A stretch of DNA of 17,469 bases from Verrucomicrobia bacterium TMED56 (GCA_002167265.1 NHDJ01000040.1:19277-36745), one strand, 5' to 3'. Shown: positions 7,325 to 15,920, numbered from the stretch's first letter. Numbers and translations are program-made. The notes: a model not told the origin generated them from the sequence alone.

Positions 7325-7636
7325 ATGAATTTCATAAGATCAAATCTAGGTGTCATCACAAAGAGTGCTATCGTAATAAATGTTATTTTATGCATGTTTT
7401 TGTGTTTTATTTTGTCAGGTGCTGAAAGTCATAAAATTCAGCTTTCCCTGTCTGCTTTGCTCTTATTTTCAAATTTGCTTATTTGGTTTCTGATTTCTTT
7501 AGAAAAGTCAAACCGAAGGACAAGTGAAGTATTGGGGCAGGATTCTACATTGGAAACACATAATAAAGAAATATTACAGGATTTAGATGAAGAATTGAAT
7601 CGCAGAAAGGCACAACGCGACATAGAAAAAAACTGA
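7325..7636 (+). CDS. Small two-helix membrane protein
   Basis: 103 residues, unknown function. Two membrane segments are clear: about 9-31 and about 40-58. They are followed by a polar, charged tail (about 59-103), which has a likely helical stretch with LDEELNRRKAQRDIEK, so the tail is probably cytoplasmic by the positive-inside rule. Its stop codon ends one base before the GTG start of the peptide-transporter gene. The two are therefore almost certainly on one transcript and may be translationally coupled. An accessory subunit or partner of the transporter is possible but not shown. The ATG at 7325 is the first in the frame and has no Shine-Dalgarno. It is intact and hydrophobic in a way that chance frames rarely are. 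Confidence 0.65.
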   Translation: MNFIRSNLGVITKSAIVINVILCMFLCFILSGAESHKIQLSLSALLLFSNLLIWFLISLEKSNRRTSEVLGQDSTLETHNKEILQDLDEELNRRKAQRDIEKN

Positions 7637-7637
7637 A

Positions 7638-9092
7638 GTGACAGAGTACAGGCTAAAACCTATTTCCCAATCGTCCTTACCACCAGGCATTCCTTACATA
7701 ATAAGTAATGAGGTAGCTGAAAGGTTTTCATTTTATGGTATGAAAAGCATTCTTTTGGTCTACATGACTTCATATCTTGTACAACCAAATGGAAGTTCTG
7801 ACTTTTTTTCAGATAATGAAGCACAGGCTTGGAATCACCTTTTTGTAGCTTCAGCTTATTTTTTCCCAATATTTGGAGGGATTTTAGCTGATGCTTTCCT
7901 GGGCAAGTATAAAACAATCATTATTTTATCTGTTATTTACTGTATGGGTCATGGTTTCATGGCGTTCATGGGTTTTGTTGGCGACACTAGAATGTGGTTG
8001 TTTGCCGGTTTAGCATTCATCGCGGTAGGCTCAGGAGGAATTAAACCTTGCGTTTCATCTCATGTTGGAGACCAGTTCTGTAGGAGAAACAAGCATTTGC
8101 TTTCTCAAGTATTTGGTTGGTTTTATTTTGCAATAAACTTTGGTGCGTTCTTATCGGGACTCCTAACTCCTTTTCTTTTAGAAGCAAGAAATGCAAGCGG
8201 TTCTTTGGGGGCGTTGATTTATCCTTTTGTCGAGTTTATCATCGGTGAAAGGGGGAAGGATGAGATTTTGTTTGGACCACATTATGCTTTTGGGTTACCA
8301 GGAATACTTATGGCAATCGCTACTTTTGCTTTTTGGTTGGGAAGGAAAGAATTTGCCCATATACCTCCCCTTGGAAAGCGTTATTTCACTGAAACCTTTT
8401 CTTCTGAAAATCTGAAGCCAGTGTTGCGTTTAAGCATAATTTTTTCTTTTGTGGTGATATTTTGGGCTTTGTTTGATCAGATTGGGACATCCTGGCAAAT
8501 CCAAGCACGCAGTCTTGATCGGTCTCTGCCGTCATGGCTTCCAATTTTTGGAGGAAGCGAGATGCTTGCATCACAAGTGGCTGCTATTTGGAACCCATTG
8601 TTTATTCTTTTACTAATTCCAATATTTTCCTTTGGGATTTATCCATTTTTAAGTAGATTTTTTAAAGTCACTCCACTACGCAAGATGTCAATTGGTTTTT
8701 GGATTATGGGATTAGCTTTTGGGATGGTTTCAATTATCCAGTATTTTATAGATTCGGGCGAAATTCTATCTGTGGGCTGGCAGGTTGTGGCCTGTTTTTT
8801 TCTTACAGCATCCGAAGTAATGATTTCGATTACCTGCTTGGAATTTGCATATACGCAAGCACCCAAAAGTATGAAATCATTAGTTATGGCGTTATATTTA
8901 CTTACAGTCTCACTGGGTAATTTTTTAACATCTCAAGTTAAGTTTCTCCTGATTATGGATGATGGGACATCTTGGTTATCGAGAGTTCAAGAATTTTGGT
9001 TTTGGACAATAATTGTCTTAATTGCAGCGTTTGCTTTCATCTTCGTTTCAAGATCTTACAAACCTCAAGAATACCTCCACGAATCTGAATAA
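7638..9092 (+). CDS. POT/PTR-family proton-coupled peptide transporter
   Basis: 484 residues with about 12-14 hydrophobic segments across the inner membrane. Hallmarks of the proton-dependent oligopeptide transporter (POT/PTR2) family are present. The ExxER signature is EVAERF (25-30) on helix 1, with FYG following. ADAFLGKYKT (84-93) is the loop after helix 2. GIKPC holds the conserved lysine K136, and the FYFAINFG signature is at 162-169. Di- and tripeptides are imported with protons; the exact substrate range cannot be told. The start is GTG at 7638, one base after the preceding stop; the next in-frame methionine lies inside the ExxER helix region and would destroy it, so GTG is well supported. 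The gene ends 1 base from the convergent dciA-like stop. Confidence 0.93.
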   Translation: MTEYRLKPISQSSLPPGIPYIISNEVAERFSFYGMKSILLVYMTSYLVQPNGSSDFFSDNEAQAWNHLFVASAYFFPIFGGILADAFLGKYKTIIILSVIYCMGHGFMAFMGFVGDTRMWLFAGLAFIAVGSGGIKPCVSSHVGDQFCRRNKHLLSQVFGWFYFAINFGAFLSGLLTPFLLEARNASGSLGALIYPFVEFIIGERGKDEILFGPHYAFGLPGILMAIATFAFWLGRKEFAHIPPLGKRYFTETFSSENLKPVLRLSIIFSFVVIFWALFDQIGTSWQIQARSLDRSLPSWLPIFGGSEMLASQVAAIWNPLFILLLIPIFSFGIYPFLSRFFKVTPLRKMSIGFWIMGLAFGMVSIIQYFIDSGEILSVGWQVVACFFLTASEVMISITCLEFAYTQAPKSMKSLVMALYLLTVSLGNFLTSQVKFLLIMDDGTSWLSRVQEFWFWTIIVLIAAFAFIFVSRSYKPQEYLHESE

Positions 9093-9093
9093 T

Positions 9094-9456
9094 TTAAAGG
9101 AGTCTTATGTCATTAATTGGCAATGAAGTGCCGAGTTGAGTTATTTTCTTAAGAATCATCTTTTTGGCAAATGATAATTCTTGCTTCACCGCACCACTAG
9201 ATGTTCTAACAATTAACAATCCTCTTGTAGTATCTATTTTTTCAGGAGCACACTTTGCCGCTAGCTTTAGACCAACTAATTTGCTCCAATTTTCTGATAT
9301 AATTTTTTCAGGACTGCTTATGGATCCTATTTTCCAATCACCCCAAGCTTTTTCGATTATATCTTTAATTTCTTTAGGAGGGCGGTTCTTCCTTGGATCT
9401 TCAGCAATTGGCAAACCTATGAAATTTGATAAAAGTCTTTGATCGCGTCTATTCAT
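9094..9456 (-). CDS. DciA-like (DUF721) replicative helicase loader/operator
   Basis: 120 residues matching the DUF721/DciA pattern: WSKLVGLKLAAKCAP (57-71), then GLLIVRTSSGAVKQELSFAKKMILKKI (about 79-105 in sections), and a final INDIRLL strand. DciA is the ancestral factor that helps load the replicative helicase DnaB in bacteria without DnaC or DnaI. The DUF721 fold is a KH-like domain; the N-terminal 50 residues here are basic and probably bind DNA. The family's usual tryptophan before QEL is replaced by valine. It is the only gene of its strand block, convergent with the transporter (1-base gap) and divergent from fabV. The ATG at 9456 is preceded only by an AT-rich leader. Confidence 0.82.
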   Translation of the reverse strand: MNRRDQRLLSNFIGLPIAEDPRKNRPPKEIKDIIEKAWGDWKIGSISSPEKIISENWSKLVGLKLAAKCAPEKIDTTRGLLIVRTSSGAVKQELSFAKKMILKKITQLGTSLPINDIRLL

Positions 9457-9556
9457 AAACTATACAATTTATTAATTAAAAATTTATTAATGAAATAAAT
9501 ATTTTGATTCATTTAAATACTATGGTAATAAAAACATTAAATATTTGTAAAATTAA
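9457..9556. promoter_or_regulatory. AT-rich divergent spacer between dciA-like gene and fabV
   Basis: One hundred bases, about 90% A+T by my count (10 G or C), between two divergent start codons. It must contain promoters for both genes. An 11-base direct repeat, AATTTATTAAT, occurs at 9466-9476 and 9481-9491. In such AT-rich DNA this may be chance. No convincing -35/-10 pair was found. Confidence 0.35.
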
Positions 9557-10747
9557 ATGATAATTAAACCAAAAATAAAAGGTTTTGTGTGTATCACATC
9601 ACACCCTAAAGGTTGCTTTGCCAATGTTAAACAACAGATGGAGTATGCTCAATCCAACCCCATATCAGTCAGCAAAGCTCCCAAGCGTGTTTTAATAATT
9701 GGTTCTTCTACGGGGTATGGTCTCTCATCCAGAGTTGCTGCTGCATTTGGTACAAATGCCGATACTTTAGGAGTTTTTTTTGAAAGACCACCCAAAGAGG
9801 AAAAACCTGCCAGTGCCGGTTATTACAATACCTTGGCCTTCCAAACTCTTGCGGCGAATCTAAAGTCAAGGCATGAAGACATAAACGGTGATGCTTTTTC
9901 AACAGAATGTAAGAGTACTGTCATTGACAAAGCCAAAGAATTTGGGGGGAAATTTGATCTTATCATTTACAGTTTGGCATCCCCGAGGAGAACCGACCCA
10001 ATAGATGGTAAGTCATACCGTGCATGCCTAAAGCCTATCGGAGCAGTTTATCGCAACAAATCACTAGATACAGATAAGGAAGAAATTAAAGAAATTACCC
10101 TTGAACCTGCCAGTCAAGATGACATCGACAGTACAATAAAAGTTATGGGGGGGGAGGACTGGGCAAGTTGGACTGAATTACTGCTCCGTGAAAATCTTCT
10201 TGCTGATGGTTGCCTGAACATTGCTTATTCATATGTAGGTCCCGAAGTAACTCGTCCAATTTACCGCAACGGGACGATTGGCCTTGCAAAAGAGCATTTG
10301 GAAGAAATGGCAAATTCATTAAGTATTCAAATGCAGGATACATGTGGTGGTAAAGCACTTATATCTGTAAATAAAGCAGTTGTAACACAAGCCAGTTCTG
10401 CAATACCTGTTGTTCCCCTCTATGTATCTCTACTATTTCGTGTTATGCGGGAAAGGGGCACTCACGAGGGTTGCATAGAGCAAATAGTTCGTATGTTTAA
10501 AGACAGACTGTATTCTGAGGGTGAAGAAATTGAGACTGACGAATTGGGCCGTATTCGTCTCGATGACTGGGAGATGGCTCCTGAAGTTCAGGATGAGATC
10601 GTGAGTAATTGGGCAGGGATTACCACTGAAACGCTTCGATCCAAAACTAATTTTGAGGAATATCAAAAGGAATTTCTGAAATTATTTGGCTTTGGGATTG
10701 AAGGAGTTGATTATGAAGAAGATGTAGATCTAGTTAACCCGTTCTGA
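9557..10747 (+). CDS. fabV: Trans-2-enoyl-ACP/CoA reductase FabV (NADH)
   Basis: 396 residues, the full length of FabV/TER enzymes (about 400). The N-terminus has GFVCITSHPKGC (9-20). The Rossmann loop is GSSTGYGLSSR (49-59). The active-site pair with eight-residue spacing is Y236 and K245 in IYRNGTIGLAK. The conserved GGEDW lies at 198-202. FabV reduces the trans-2 double bond of enoyl-ACP or enoyl-CoA in the last step of each fatty acid elongation cycle and, in other bacteria, gives resistance to triclosan. FFERP at 74-78 has the acidic residue typical of NADH-using members. It is a single gene, with its 3' end overlapping the convergent mnmM by 18 bases. A run of eight G (10147-10154) encodes part of the GGEDW region. 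Confidence 0.97.
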   Translation: MIIKPKIKGFVCITSHPKGCFANVKQQMEYAQSNPISVSKAPKRVLIIGSSTGYGLSSRVAAAFGTNADTLGVFFERPPKEEKPASAGYYNTLAFQTLAANLKSRHEDINGDAFSTECKSTVIDKAKEFGGKFDLIIYSLASPRRTDPIDGKSYRACLKPIGAVYRNKSLDTDKEEIKEITLEPASQDDIDSTIKVMGGEDWASWTELLLRENLLADGCLNIAYSYVGPEVTRPIYRNGTIGLAKEHLEEMANSLSIQMQDTCGGKALISVNKAVVTQASSAIPVVPLYVSLLFRVMRERGTHEGCIEQIVRMFKDRLYSEGEEIETDELGRIRLDDWEMAPEVQDEIVSNWAGITTETLRSKTNFEEYQKEFLKLFGFGIEGVDYEEDVDLVNPF

Positions 10748-11293
10748 TTTTTTAATTAAGAAGAGGATAGGTGATGTACTTTTTTCGCTGCATCTCACGG
10801 TGGTGTATTTCCATGAATTATTTTCAATGTGGTTTTCTACTATTCTCGCTTCGAGTTCACCACCTGAATGCCCCCTGTAAGCTACGATACTCATTACGCC
10901 GTCTGGATTTAACCAGTTAAAAGCTATTTTAATAGCCTCTACTGCTTTGTCACCAGTTGTGGTGATTGAATGGTCCCCGGTTGGTAAATATCCAAGATTA
11001 AAGGTCGCAACACTCAATTTTCCTTTAAAGCAGTTATCAATCACACTCTCAATTTTTGTGTGGCAGGATTGAATCAACCGAGTTTGCCTTAAGCAATTAT
11101 GCTTTGATAACAGTTGTTTTGTTGATTGGATGGCTTCTTTTTGAATATCGAAACAAAAGAGCTTTCCCTTTGAGGTAATTATTTGAGCCATGAAAAGGGC
11201 GTCCCATCCATTGCCAGCGGTTGCATCTAGGCAAATCCCACCTTCGTTTAAGTGTTTTTTAATGAAAGTATGTGCGGTATCTGTTAATTTCAT
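10730..11293 (-). CDS. mnmM: SAM-dependent tRNA methyltransferase, MnmM (YtqB) family
   Basis: 187 residues from the ATG at 11293; a TTG at 11308 is an alternative that adds five residues. It is a class I SAM-dependent methyltransferase: motif I DATAGNGWDALFMA (23-36), acidic end of strand 2 at D49, NLGYLP (99-104) as motif IV, and AYRGHSGGELEA (138-149), the signature of the YtqB/rRNA_methylase Pfam group. In Bacillus and streptococci this family was shown to be MnmM, which methylates nm5s2U to mnm5s2U at tRNA wobble position 34. The gene starts 35 bases inside the end of the preceding FAD oxidoreductase gene, which fits the MnmL-MnmM pairing described in Gram-positives. Its 3' end overlaps fabV by 18 bases. 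Confidence 0.88.
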   Translation of the reverse strand: MKLTDTAHTFIKKHLNEGGICLDATAGNGWDALFMAQIITSKGKLFCFDIQKEAIQSTKQLLSKHNCLRQTRLIQSCHTKIESVIDNCFKGKLSVATFNLGYLPTGDHSITTTGDKAVEAIKIAFNWLNPDGVMSIVAYRGHSGGELEARIVENHIENNSWKYTTVRCSEKSTSPILFLIKKSERVN

Positions 11294-12302
11294 TTTTATA
11301 ACTGGCAAACCTGTTTATATTCAAATGCCCTGGTATTGGTTTATTTTGGGTAATCAATTCTAGAAGTAGCTTTGCACAATAGTTAATTGTGGTTGTTCCC
11401 CTAGAACCAAATCCATTGAAAATAAGTAAATTCTTGTGAGTTGGATGCTCGCCAATGATAGGATTCCGGTCAATTGTACAAGATCTTATGCCGCTAGTAT
11501 GTCCGATTTTTCGGAATTTTTTTAAATCAAGATATTTGAGATTTTCACAGATCTGAATTTCCCCAGTTTTACTTGGACCGCTTTCAAAATCTTCATGCTT
11601 CCAGGTTGAACCTGCTAGAAAAGATTCCCGAAGAGATCGAATAAACCAAGTACCATTACTACATGATGGAGTAGGGGAACCAGTGAATTCCATAATTTCC
11701 CCTTGAGCTGGAGCAAAATGTAAATGATTAAACCAAGGATTATTGATAACATTGTAGCCTTCAGCAAAGACAATAATATCAAAATCTTTAATGTCTTCTT
11801 CACAAAACTCACGGTTCTCCAATTTACCTTGATTAGAAATTACTTCCTTCGATAATTTTAGAAATCTTGGAATGTCAAGGCGCATGGCATGGGTGTGTCC
11901 GCCTCCATGAATGCATAGAATCCCTTCCTTTTCCAGGTATTCGCTTGGGAGAAATGAATGGGTATATTTTTTACTGGAAGTCAGATTCGAAAGTTCATGC
12001 CATCTTTTTTTTTGAATATTGGATTTGAATAATCTAAAGAGAGGTTCTTTGAAATAGAGTTGAATATCGCTTAATTTATTCCATGGGTCGAAAAAGGCGT
12101 TATTTGCGATGAGGCAACACTCTAAATTATTGGGTATGTTCAGTTTTGGTCCAATGAAAGGATTGATTAAACCAGTGCCTACCTTGCTTGCGGAATTTGG
12201 AACATCTGAATCAATACATGCAGTTTCGATACCATTTTGGGATAAAGTATGTGTAATAATGGAACCAGCTAGCCCGTGTCCTACAACAAGAGCTTTTTTC
12301 AC
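11259..12302 (-). CDS. FAD-dependent oxidoreductase (DAO family), candidate MnmL
   Basis: 347 residues. The dinucleotide fold starts at the N-terminus, with GHGLAG (8-13) as the FAD phosphate loop. The C-terminal part has GIRSCTIDRNPIIG (271-284) and FNGFGSRGTTT (295-305), the pattern that closes the FAD site in the D-amino-acid oxidase family and in the oxidase half of E. coli MnmC. With the methyltransferase gene overlapping its end, the best hypothesis is MnmL, which removes the carboxymethyl group of cmnm5U to give nm5U. Sarcosine or glycine oxidase activity remains possible from sequence alone. The start is GTG at 12302; upstream in-frame codons offer no ATG before the stop, and this start keeps the FAD loop near residue 8. 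It is 30 bases from the divergent protease gene. Confidence 0.85.
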   Translation of the reverse strand: MKKALVVGHGLAGSIITHTLSQNGIETACIDSDVPNSASKVGTGLINPFIGPKLNIPNNLECCLIANNAFFDPWNKLSDIQLYFKEPLFRLFKSNIQKKRWHELSNLTSSKKYTHSFLPSEYLEKEGILCIHGGGHTHAMRLDIPRFLKLSKEVISNQGKLENREFCEEDIKDFDIIVFAEGYNVINNPWFNHLHFAPAQGEIMEFTGSPTPSCSNGTWFIRSLRESFLAGSTWKHEDFESGPSKTGEIQICENLKYLDLKKFRKIGHTSGIRSCTIDRNPIIGEHPTHKNLLIFNGFGSRGTTTINYCAKLLLELITQNKPIPGHLNINRFASYKNEINRYRTYFH

Positions 12303-12332
12303 CTTAAAACATGATTCTTTCCAATTGCGAGA

Positions 12333-13976
12333 ATGTGCATTTCATGTGAAATTATTCTTGTGAGGATTTTTTTCAACATCTCATTGGTAATGATTTTAAT
12401 CATGTTTGTCATTTTATTCAGAAGTATTCTGAATAACAAAGCAAGATCATCAGATATAATTGAAAAGAAGAATAGTTCTGTGAATCAATTTCCTTCAAAA
12501 GCTAACGAAGAAAGGAAAATTAAATTCTTAAATAATAAAAAATTTAATGATTTGGGCGAATTTTTATTTTTTGATAACCCTTCATTATTTAAATTTAATG
12601 ATGTTCTTTTGAATTTAGACAATATTCATGATTTCGATATGCTATCTAGAAATGCTCGTACATTTGGAATTGAAATCATTGAAGAGTTACCTTCCTTGAA
12701 TTCGCTTCGGGTGAAGATACTTAAACCTAATAAATTTGCAATAGAGACAGGGAGTCTTGATGGGAAGATTTCATTGGAGCGGAATGTAGGTTTTGACTTG
12801 CCTGAATTTCCGGATGAAAGGATTCTGGAACAAGAGGAGCCTTTTAGGGGTAGTGCAATGGAGTGGATAGGTGCCAATAAAAATCGCAAAGATAGAGGGA
12901 CTGGTGTCAAAGTTGCCATCCTCGATAGTGGAGTTGATTCATCTCATCCTGCTTTAGAAGGACTTAAAATTTCACATTTCTCAATGCTTCCTGAGGACTC
13001 AGATCTAACTCATGGACATGGAACAGGAATTGCGTCTATTATAGCAGGTCAAAAAGACGAACTTCTTGGAGTTGCTCCTTCCTGTGAAATAGTTTCCATT
13101 AGGGTTCTTGACGAAATGGGTAAAGGAGATGCTTTTACTGTGGCAAGAGGAATAGTTAAAGCAGTCGATGAAGGGGTAGATATAATCAATCTTAGTCTGG
13201 GTGGAATTAACCCTTCAGCAGTTTTGGAAAGTTCGATAAAATATGCACGCGAAAAAAATGTTGTTTTAGTCTCTTCTGCTGGCAATGAAGGAGGTGAAGG
13301 TTTGGCTTACCCTGCTCGGTATTCAGAGGTTGTTGGTGTAGCATCTGTTGACGCGAACTCTCGAGTCTCTTCTTTTTCGAATTATGGAACAGGAGTTGAT
13401 ATCGCAGCACCTGGTGTTGGGGTTCTTTCAGCCTGGAGTAGTCAAGAGCAGGTACTTTTTAGTGGGACTTCTATTGCCACTGCTTTTGTCACTGGTGCGA
13501 TTGCTTCAGAGATTTCACGGGTTCGAAGTAATGATTCAAATAATGTTATGGATGCACTGTATAATAATGCTGATGAAACAGAGGAACCGGGAGTAGATAA
13601 ATGGTCAGGGAAAGGGATTTTAAATCTTCGAAGAGTAGAGCAGCGAAATGAAAAAGGCATATATGACGCAGCAATTGTTGGGTATTACTTTGACCCTATT
13701 CATATTTCATCAGAGGGAACAAAGCCATTTTTGGTCACGGTTCAAAACCAAGGGACGGAGTGGATTCAAAGAACAAGTTTAAGTGTTCAGTACAAAGGTT
13801 TGAATAAAAATTTTCTTATCGGCAATCTAGAACCGGGAGAGGTTCGGAGCGAAACATTGTATTTCGATGCGGATAAAGGGAGTAGCCTGTCTGTGAACTC
13901 TGAGGTTTCTATTATTGGAAAAGAAGATTCCTACTTGAAGAACAATAAAAGGAAAAGCTTACTAACCCTTCCTTAA
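12333..13976 (+). CDS. Membrane-anchored or secreted subtilisin-like serine protease (S8)
   Basis: 547 residues from the ATG at 12333; a GTG at 12360 (nine codons later) would give a cleaner signal peptide and is a serious alternative. The hydrophobic N-terminus (about 7-29) is a signal anchor. Residues about 70-170 look like a propeptide. The S8 catalytic triad is intact: D198 in AILDSGVD, H229 in HGHGTGIA, S380 in FSGTSIATAF; oxyanion asparagine N318 is in SSAGNEGG. After the catalytic domain (about 190-435) a beta-rich part (445-540) has the look of a CARDB/adhesion-type domain, VTVQNQGTEW. It should work on proteins in the periplasm or outside. It is divergent from the FAD oxidoreductase gene with only 30 bases between starts. 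The stop lies 5 bases from the convergent clpX stop. Confidence 0.9.
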   Translation: MCISCEIILVRIFFNISLVMILIMFVILFRSILNNKARSSDIIEKKNSSVNQFPSKANEERKIKFLNNKKFNDLGEFLFFDNPSLFKFNDVLLNLDNIHDFDMLSRNARTFGIEIIEELPSLNSLRVKILKPNKFAIETGSLDGKISLERNVGFDLPEFPDERILEQEEPFRGSAMEWIGANKNRKDRGTGVKVAILDSGVDSSHPALEGLKISHFSMLPEDSDLTHGHGTGIASIIAGQKDELLGVAPSCEIVSIRVLDEMGKGDAFTVARGIVKAVDEGVDIINLSLGGINPSAVLESSIKYAREKNVVLVSSAGNEGGEGLAYPARYSEVVGVASVDANSRVSSFSNYGTGVDIAAPGVGVLSAWSSQEQVLFSGTSIATAFVTGAIASEISRVRSNDSNNVMDALYNNADETEEPGVDKWSGKGILNLRRVEQRNEKGIYDAAIVGYYFDPIHISSEGTKPFLVTVQNQGTEWIQRTSLSVQYKGLNKNFLIGNLEPGEVRSETLYFDADKGSSLSVNSEVSIIGKEDSYLKNNKRKSLLTLP

Positions 13977-14000
13977 AATGATCATGCTGCTGATCTTTTT
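13975..14000. terminator. Possible bidirectional hairpin terminator between protease gene and clpX
   Basis: The bases GATCA (13980-13984) and TGATC (13991-13995) pair around a six-base loop, TGCTGC. An A run (13975-13978) lies on one side and a T run (13996-14000) on the other, so both strands read a stem followed by T-rich sequence. The stem is short and AT-rich, and it overlaps the last codons of clpX, so it is weak. Confidence 0.3.
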
Positions 14001-15283
14001 ACTTGAGGAAGTTGGGAAATCTTTGCTTTTCCTTTTCCCCTAGCCACTGCAGCGTTAATTGAAACACGTACCGGTTCATCTATGGCGGGAAGGTCATACA
14101 TAACATCAAGCATGATGGTTTCCATTATGGAACGAAGGGCTCGAGCACCAGTTTTCATGGATATGGCTTGCTCGCAAATTTCATAAACTGCTTCCCTCGT
14201 AAAATGAAGTTCTGCACCTTCCATCATGAAAAGCTTTTTGTACTGTTTAAGAAGCGAATTTTTAGTTTCCTTTAATACTCTAACTAATTCATCTTTATTG
14301 AGTTCTTCCAGAACTGAAACTATCGGAAGCCTTCCAATGAATTCTGGAATAAGACCATATTTAACTAAATCTTCGGGACGAACTTCACTTAACAACTCTT
14401 TAGGTTCCTTGCGATCATCAGAATTAAAACCAACCATTCTGTTGCCAACCCTTTGCTCCACAATTTGATCTAGATCAACAAAAGCTCCCCCGCAGATAAA
14501 TAAAACATTGGAAGTGTCAAGTTGTATATAGTCTTGGTTCGGATGCTTCCTGCCTCCTTGCGGCGGCACATTGCATATGGTTCCCTCTAGGATTTTCAAA
14601 AGAGCTTGTTGGACACCTTCGCCAGAAACATCGCGGGTGATTGATACATTGTCCGTTTTTCTCCCAATCTTATCAATTTCATCAACATAAATGATCCCAC
14701 ATTGAGCACGTTCGACATTTTGGTCAGCAGATTGGAGCAGACGTAGTACAATATTCTCAACATCATCACCTACATAACCTGCTTCGGTTAAAGTTGTCGC
14801 GTCCGCAATTGCGAAAGGTACATCAAGAAGATTAGCTAAGGTTCGGGCAAGATATGTTTTGCCGCTACCTGTAGGACCAATCAGCAAAACATTACTTTTT
14901 TCTATTTCCACTCCATCAAAATCTTCGGATGAAAAGAGATTATGAGTTTTGCCTGCAGTATTGATACCCATTTCGCAGGCGAGGCGCTTGTAATGGTTGT
15001 GAACTCCAACCGATAAGACTCTTTTCGCGTGATCCTGACCAATTACATGTTCATCCAAGTGCTCCTTAATGGCTGCGGGTTTTAGTAGGTTAAAAACCGG
15101 TTTTTCACTTGCTTGAGAAGATTTGGATTCTTTTTCACCAAGCTCTCTATCGATAATTGTTTTACATACCCGAACACAAGAATCGCAAATGAATACACTC
15201 GCTGGACCGGCAATCATTTTTTTGACTTCACCTTGGGGTTTACCACAAAATGAACAAAAATTGATCTTAGTCGGCTTAGCCAT
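13982..15283 (-). CDS. clpX: ClpX, ATP-dependent Clp protease unfoldase subunit
   Basis: 433 residues, full length. The N-terminal zinc-binding domain has CSFC (C10, C13) and CDSC (C33, C36). The AAA+ core has Walker A GPTGSGKT (136-143), Walker B with D201 and E202 in YVDEIDK, and the pore loop GYVG (169-172) that grips substrate. The loop that docks into ClpP reads VGF (284-286) where E. coli has IGF. Sensor-2 GARALRS is near 383-389. ClpX hexamers unfold tagged proteins and feed them to ClpP in the cytoplasm. It follows clpP by 9 bases. An AGGA about eight bases before the ATG is the clearest Shine-Dalgarno in the window. Confidence 0.98.
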   Translation of the reverse strand: MAKPTKINFCSFCGKPQGEVKKMIAGPASVFICDSCVRVCKTIIDRELGEKESKSSQASEKPVFNLLKPAAIKEHLDEHVIGQDHAKRVLSVGVHNHYKRLACEMGINTAGKTHNLFSSEDFDGVEIEKSNVLLIGPTGSGKTYLARTLANLLDVPFAIADATTLTEAGYVGDDVENIVLRLLQSADQNVERAQCGIIYVDEIDKIGRKTDNVSITRDVSGEGVQQALLKILEGTICNVPPQGGRKHPNQDYIQLDTSNVLFICGGAFVDLDQIVEQRVGNRMVGFNSDDRKEPKELLSEVRPEDLVKYGLIPEFIGRLPIVSVLEELNKDELVRVLKETKNSLLKQYKKLFMMEGAELHFTREAVYEICEQAISMKTGARALRSIMETIMLDVMYDLPAIDEPVRVSINAAVARGKGKAKISQLPQVKRSAA

Positions 15284-15292
15284 GTAAGATTC

Positions 15293-15892
15293 CTAATCAG
15301 TTGGCTTTTGTGAAATTACTTCATCCACAATACCATAATTTTTCGCTTCTTCAGCAGACATGTAGTAGTCACGATCAGAATCCTTTTCAAGCTGCTCAAT
15401 CGACTTCCCGCTGTGTTGAGAAAGAATCTTATTGATAGTTTGCCTCCATCTTAAAATTTCTTTTGCTGCAATAGAAATGTCAGAAGTTTGACCACCTGCA
15501 CCGCCGCTGGGTTGGTGGATCATGACTCGACTGTTGGGAAGGGCATATCTTTTACCGGGTGTACCTGCAGCAAGGAGAACGGTACTCATGCTGGCAGCCA
15601 TTCCAATACAATAGGTTACGATGTCACATTGCATGAAATTTAGTGTATCGTAAATAGCCATTCCATCGGAGACGCTTCCACCAGGTGAGTTTATGTAGAC
15701 ATGAATGTCTTTTTTTGGATCCTCCATCTGAAGGAAAAGAAGCTGTGCAATAATTGAATTTGCAACATAATCATCAATGGGGGTACCTACGAAAACTATT
15801 CTGTCACGCAATAATCTACTGTAAATATCCCAGGCACGCTCTTGTCGGCCTTCTCGTTCATATACATATGGTAAAGGTAAATATGCTCCCAT
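15293..15892 (-). CDS. clpP: ClpP, ATP-dependent Clp protease proteolytic subunit
   Basis: 199 residues from the ATG at 15892, the usual length of ClpP. The catalytic triad is S101 in GMAASMS, H126 in MIHQPSG and D175 in DRDYYMSA. The N-terminal DIYSRLL stretch (22-28) and the [13 protein letters not shown] helix are typical. It forms the 14-subunit proteolytic chamber that pairs with ClpX. The frame is open further upstream: an ATG at 15943 would give 216 residues and overlap tig by 23 bases, and an ATG at 15994 gives 233. The shorter start is preferred because most ClpP sequences begin shortly before the YLPLPYV-like segment. It lies 28 bases after tig and 9 bases before clpX in one operon. 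Confidence 0.96.
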   Translation of the reverse strand: MGAYLPLPYVYEREGRQERAWDIYSRLLRDRIVFVGTPIDDYVANSIIAQLLFLQMEDPKKDIHVYINSPGGSVSDGMAIYDTLNFMQCDIVTYCIGMAASMSTVLLAAGTPGKRYALPNSRVMIHQPSGGAGGQTSDISIAAKEILRWRQTINKILSQHSGKSIEQLEKDSDRDYYMSAEEAKNYGIVDEVISQKPTD

Positions 15893-15920
15893 TTCTCTAG
15901 TTTTTAATGATTTAAATATA

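Noticed and set aside
10745..10775. TTAATTAA palindrome as a terminator for fabV
   Set aside because: Short AT-only palindrome inside the mnmM coding end, with no GC stem.
12626..13660. Several overlapping frames on both strands within the subtilase gene
   Set aside because: All lie inside a gene with an intact S8 triad; none has a domain or start context of its own.
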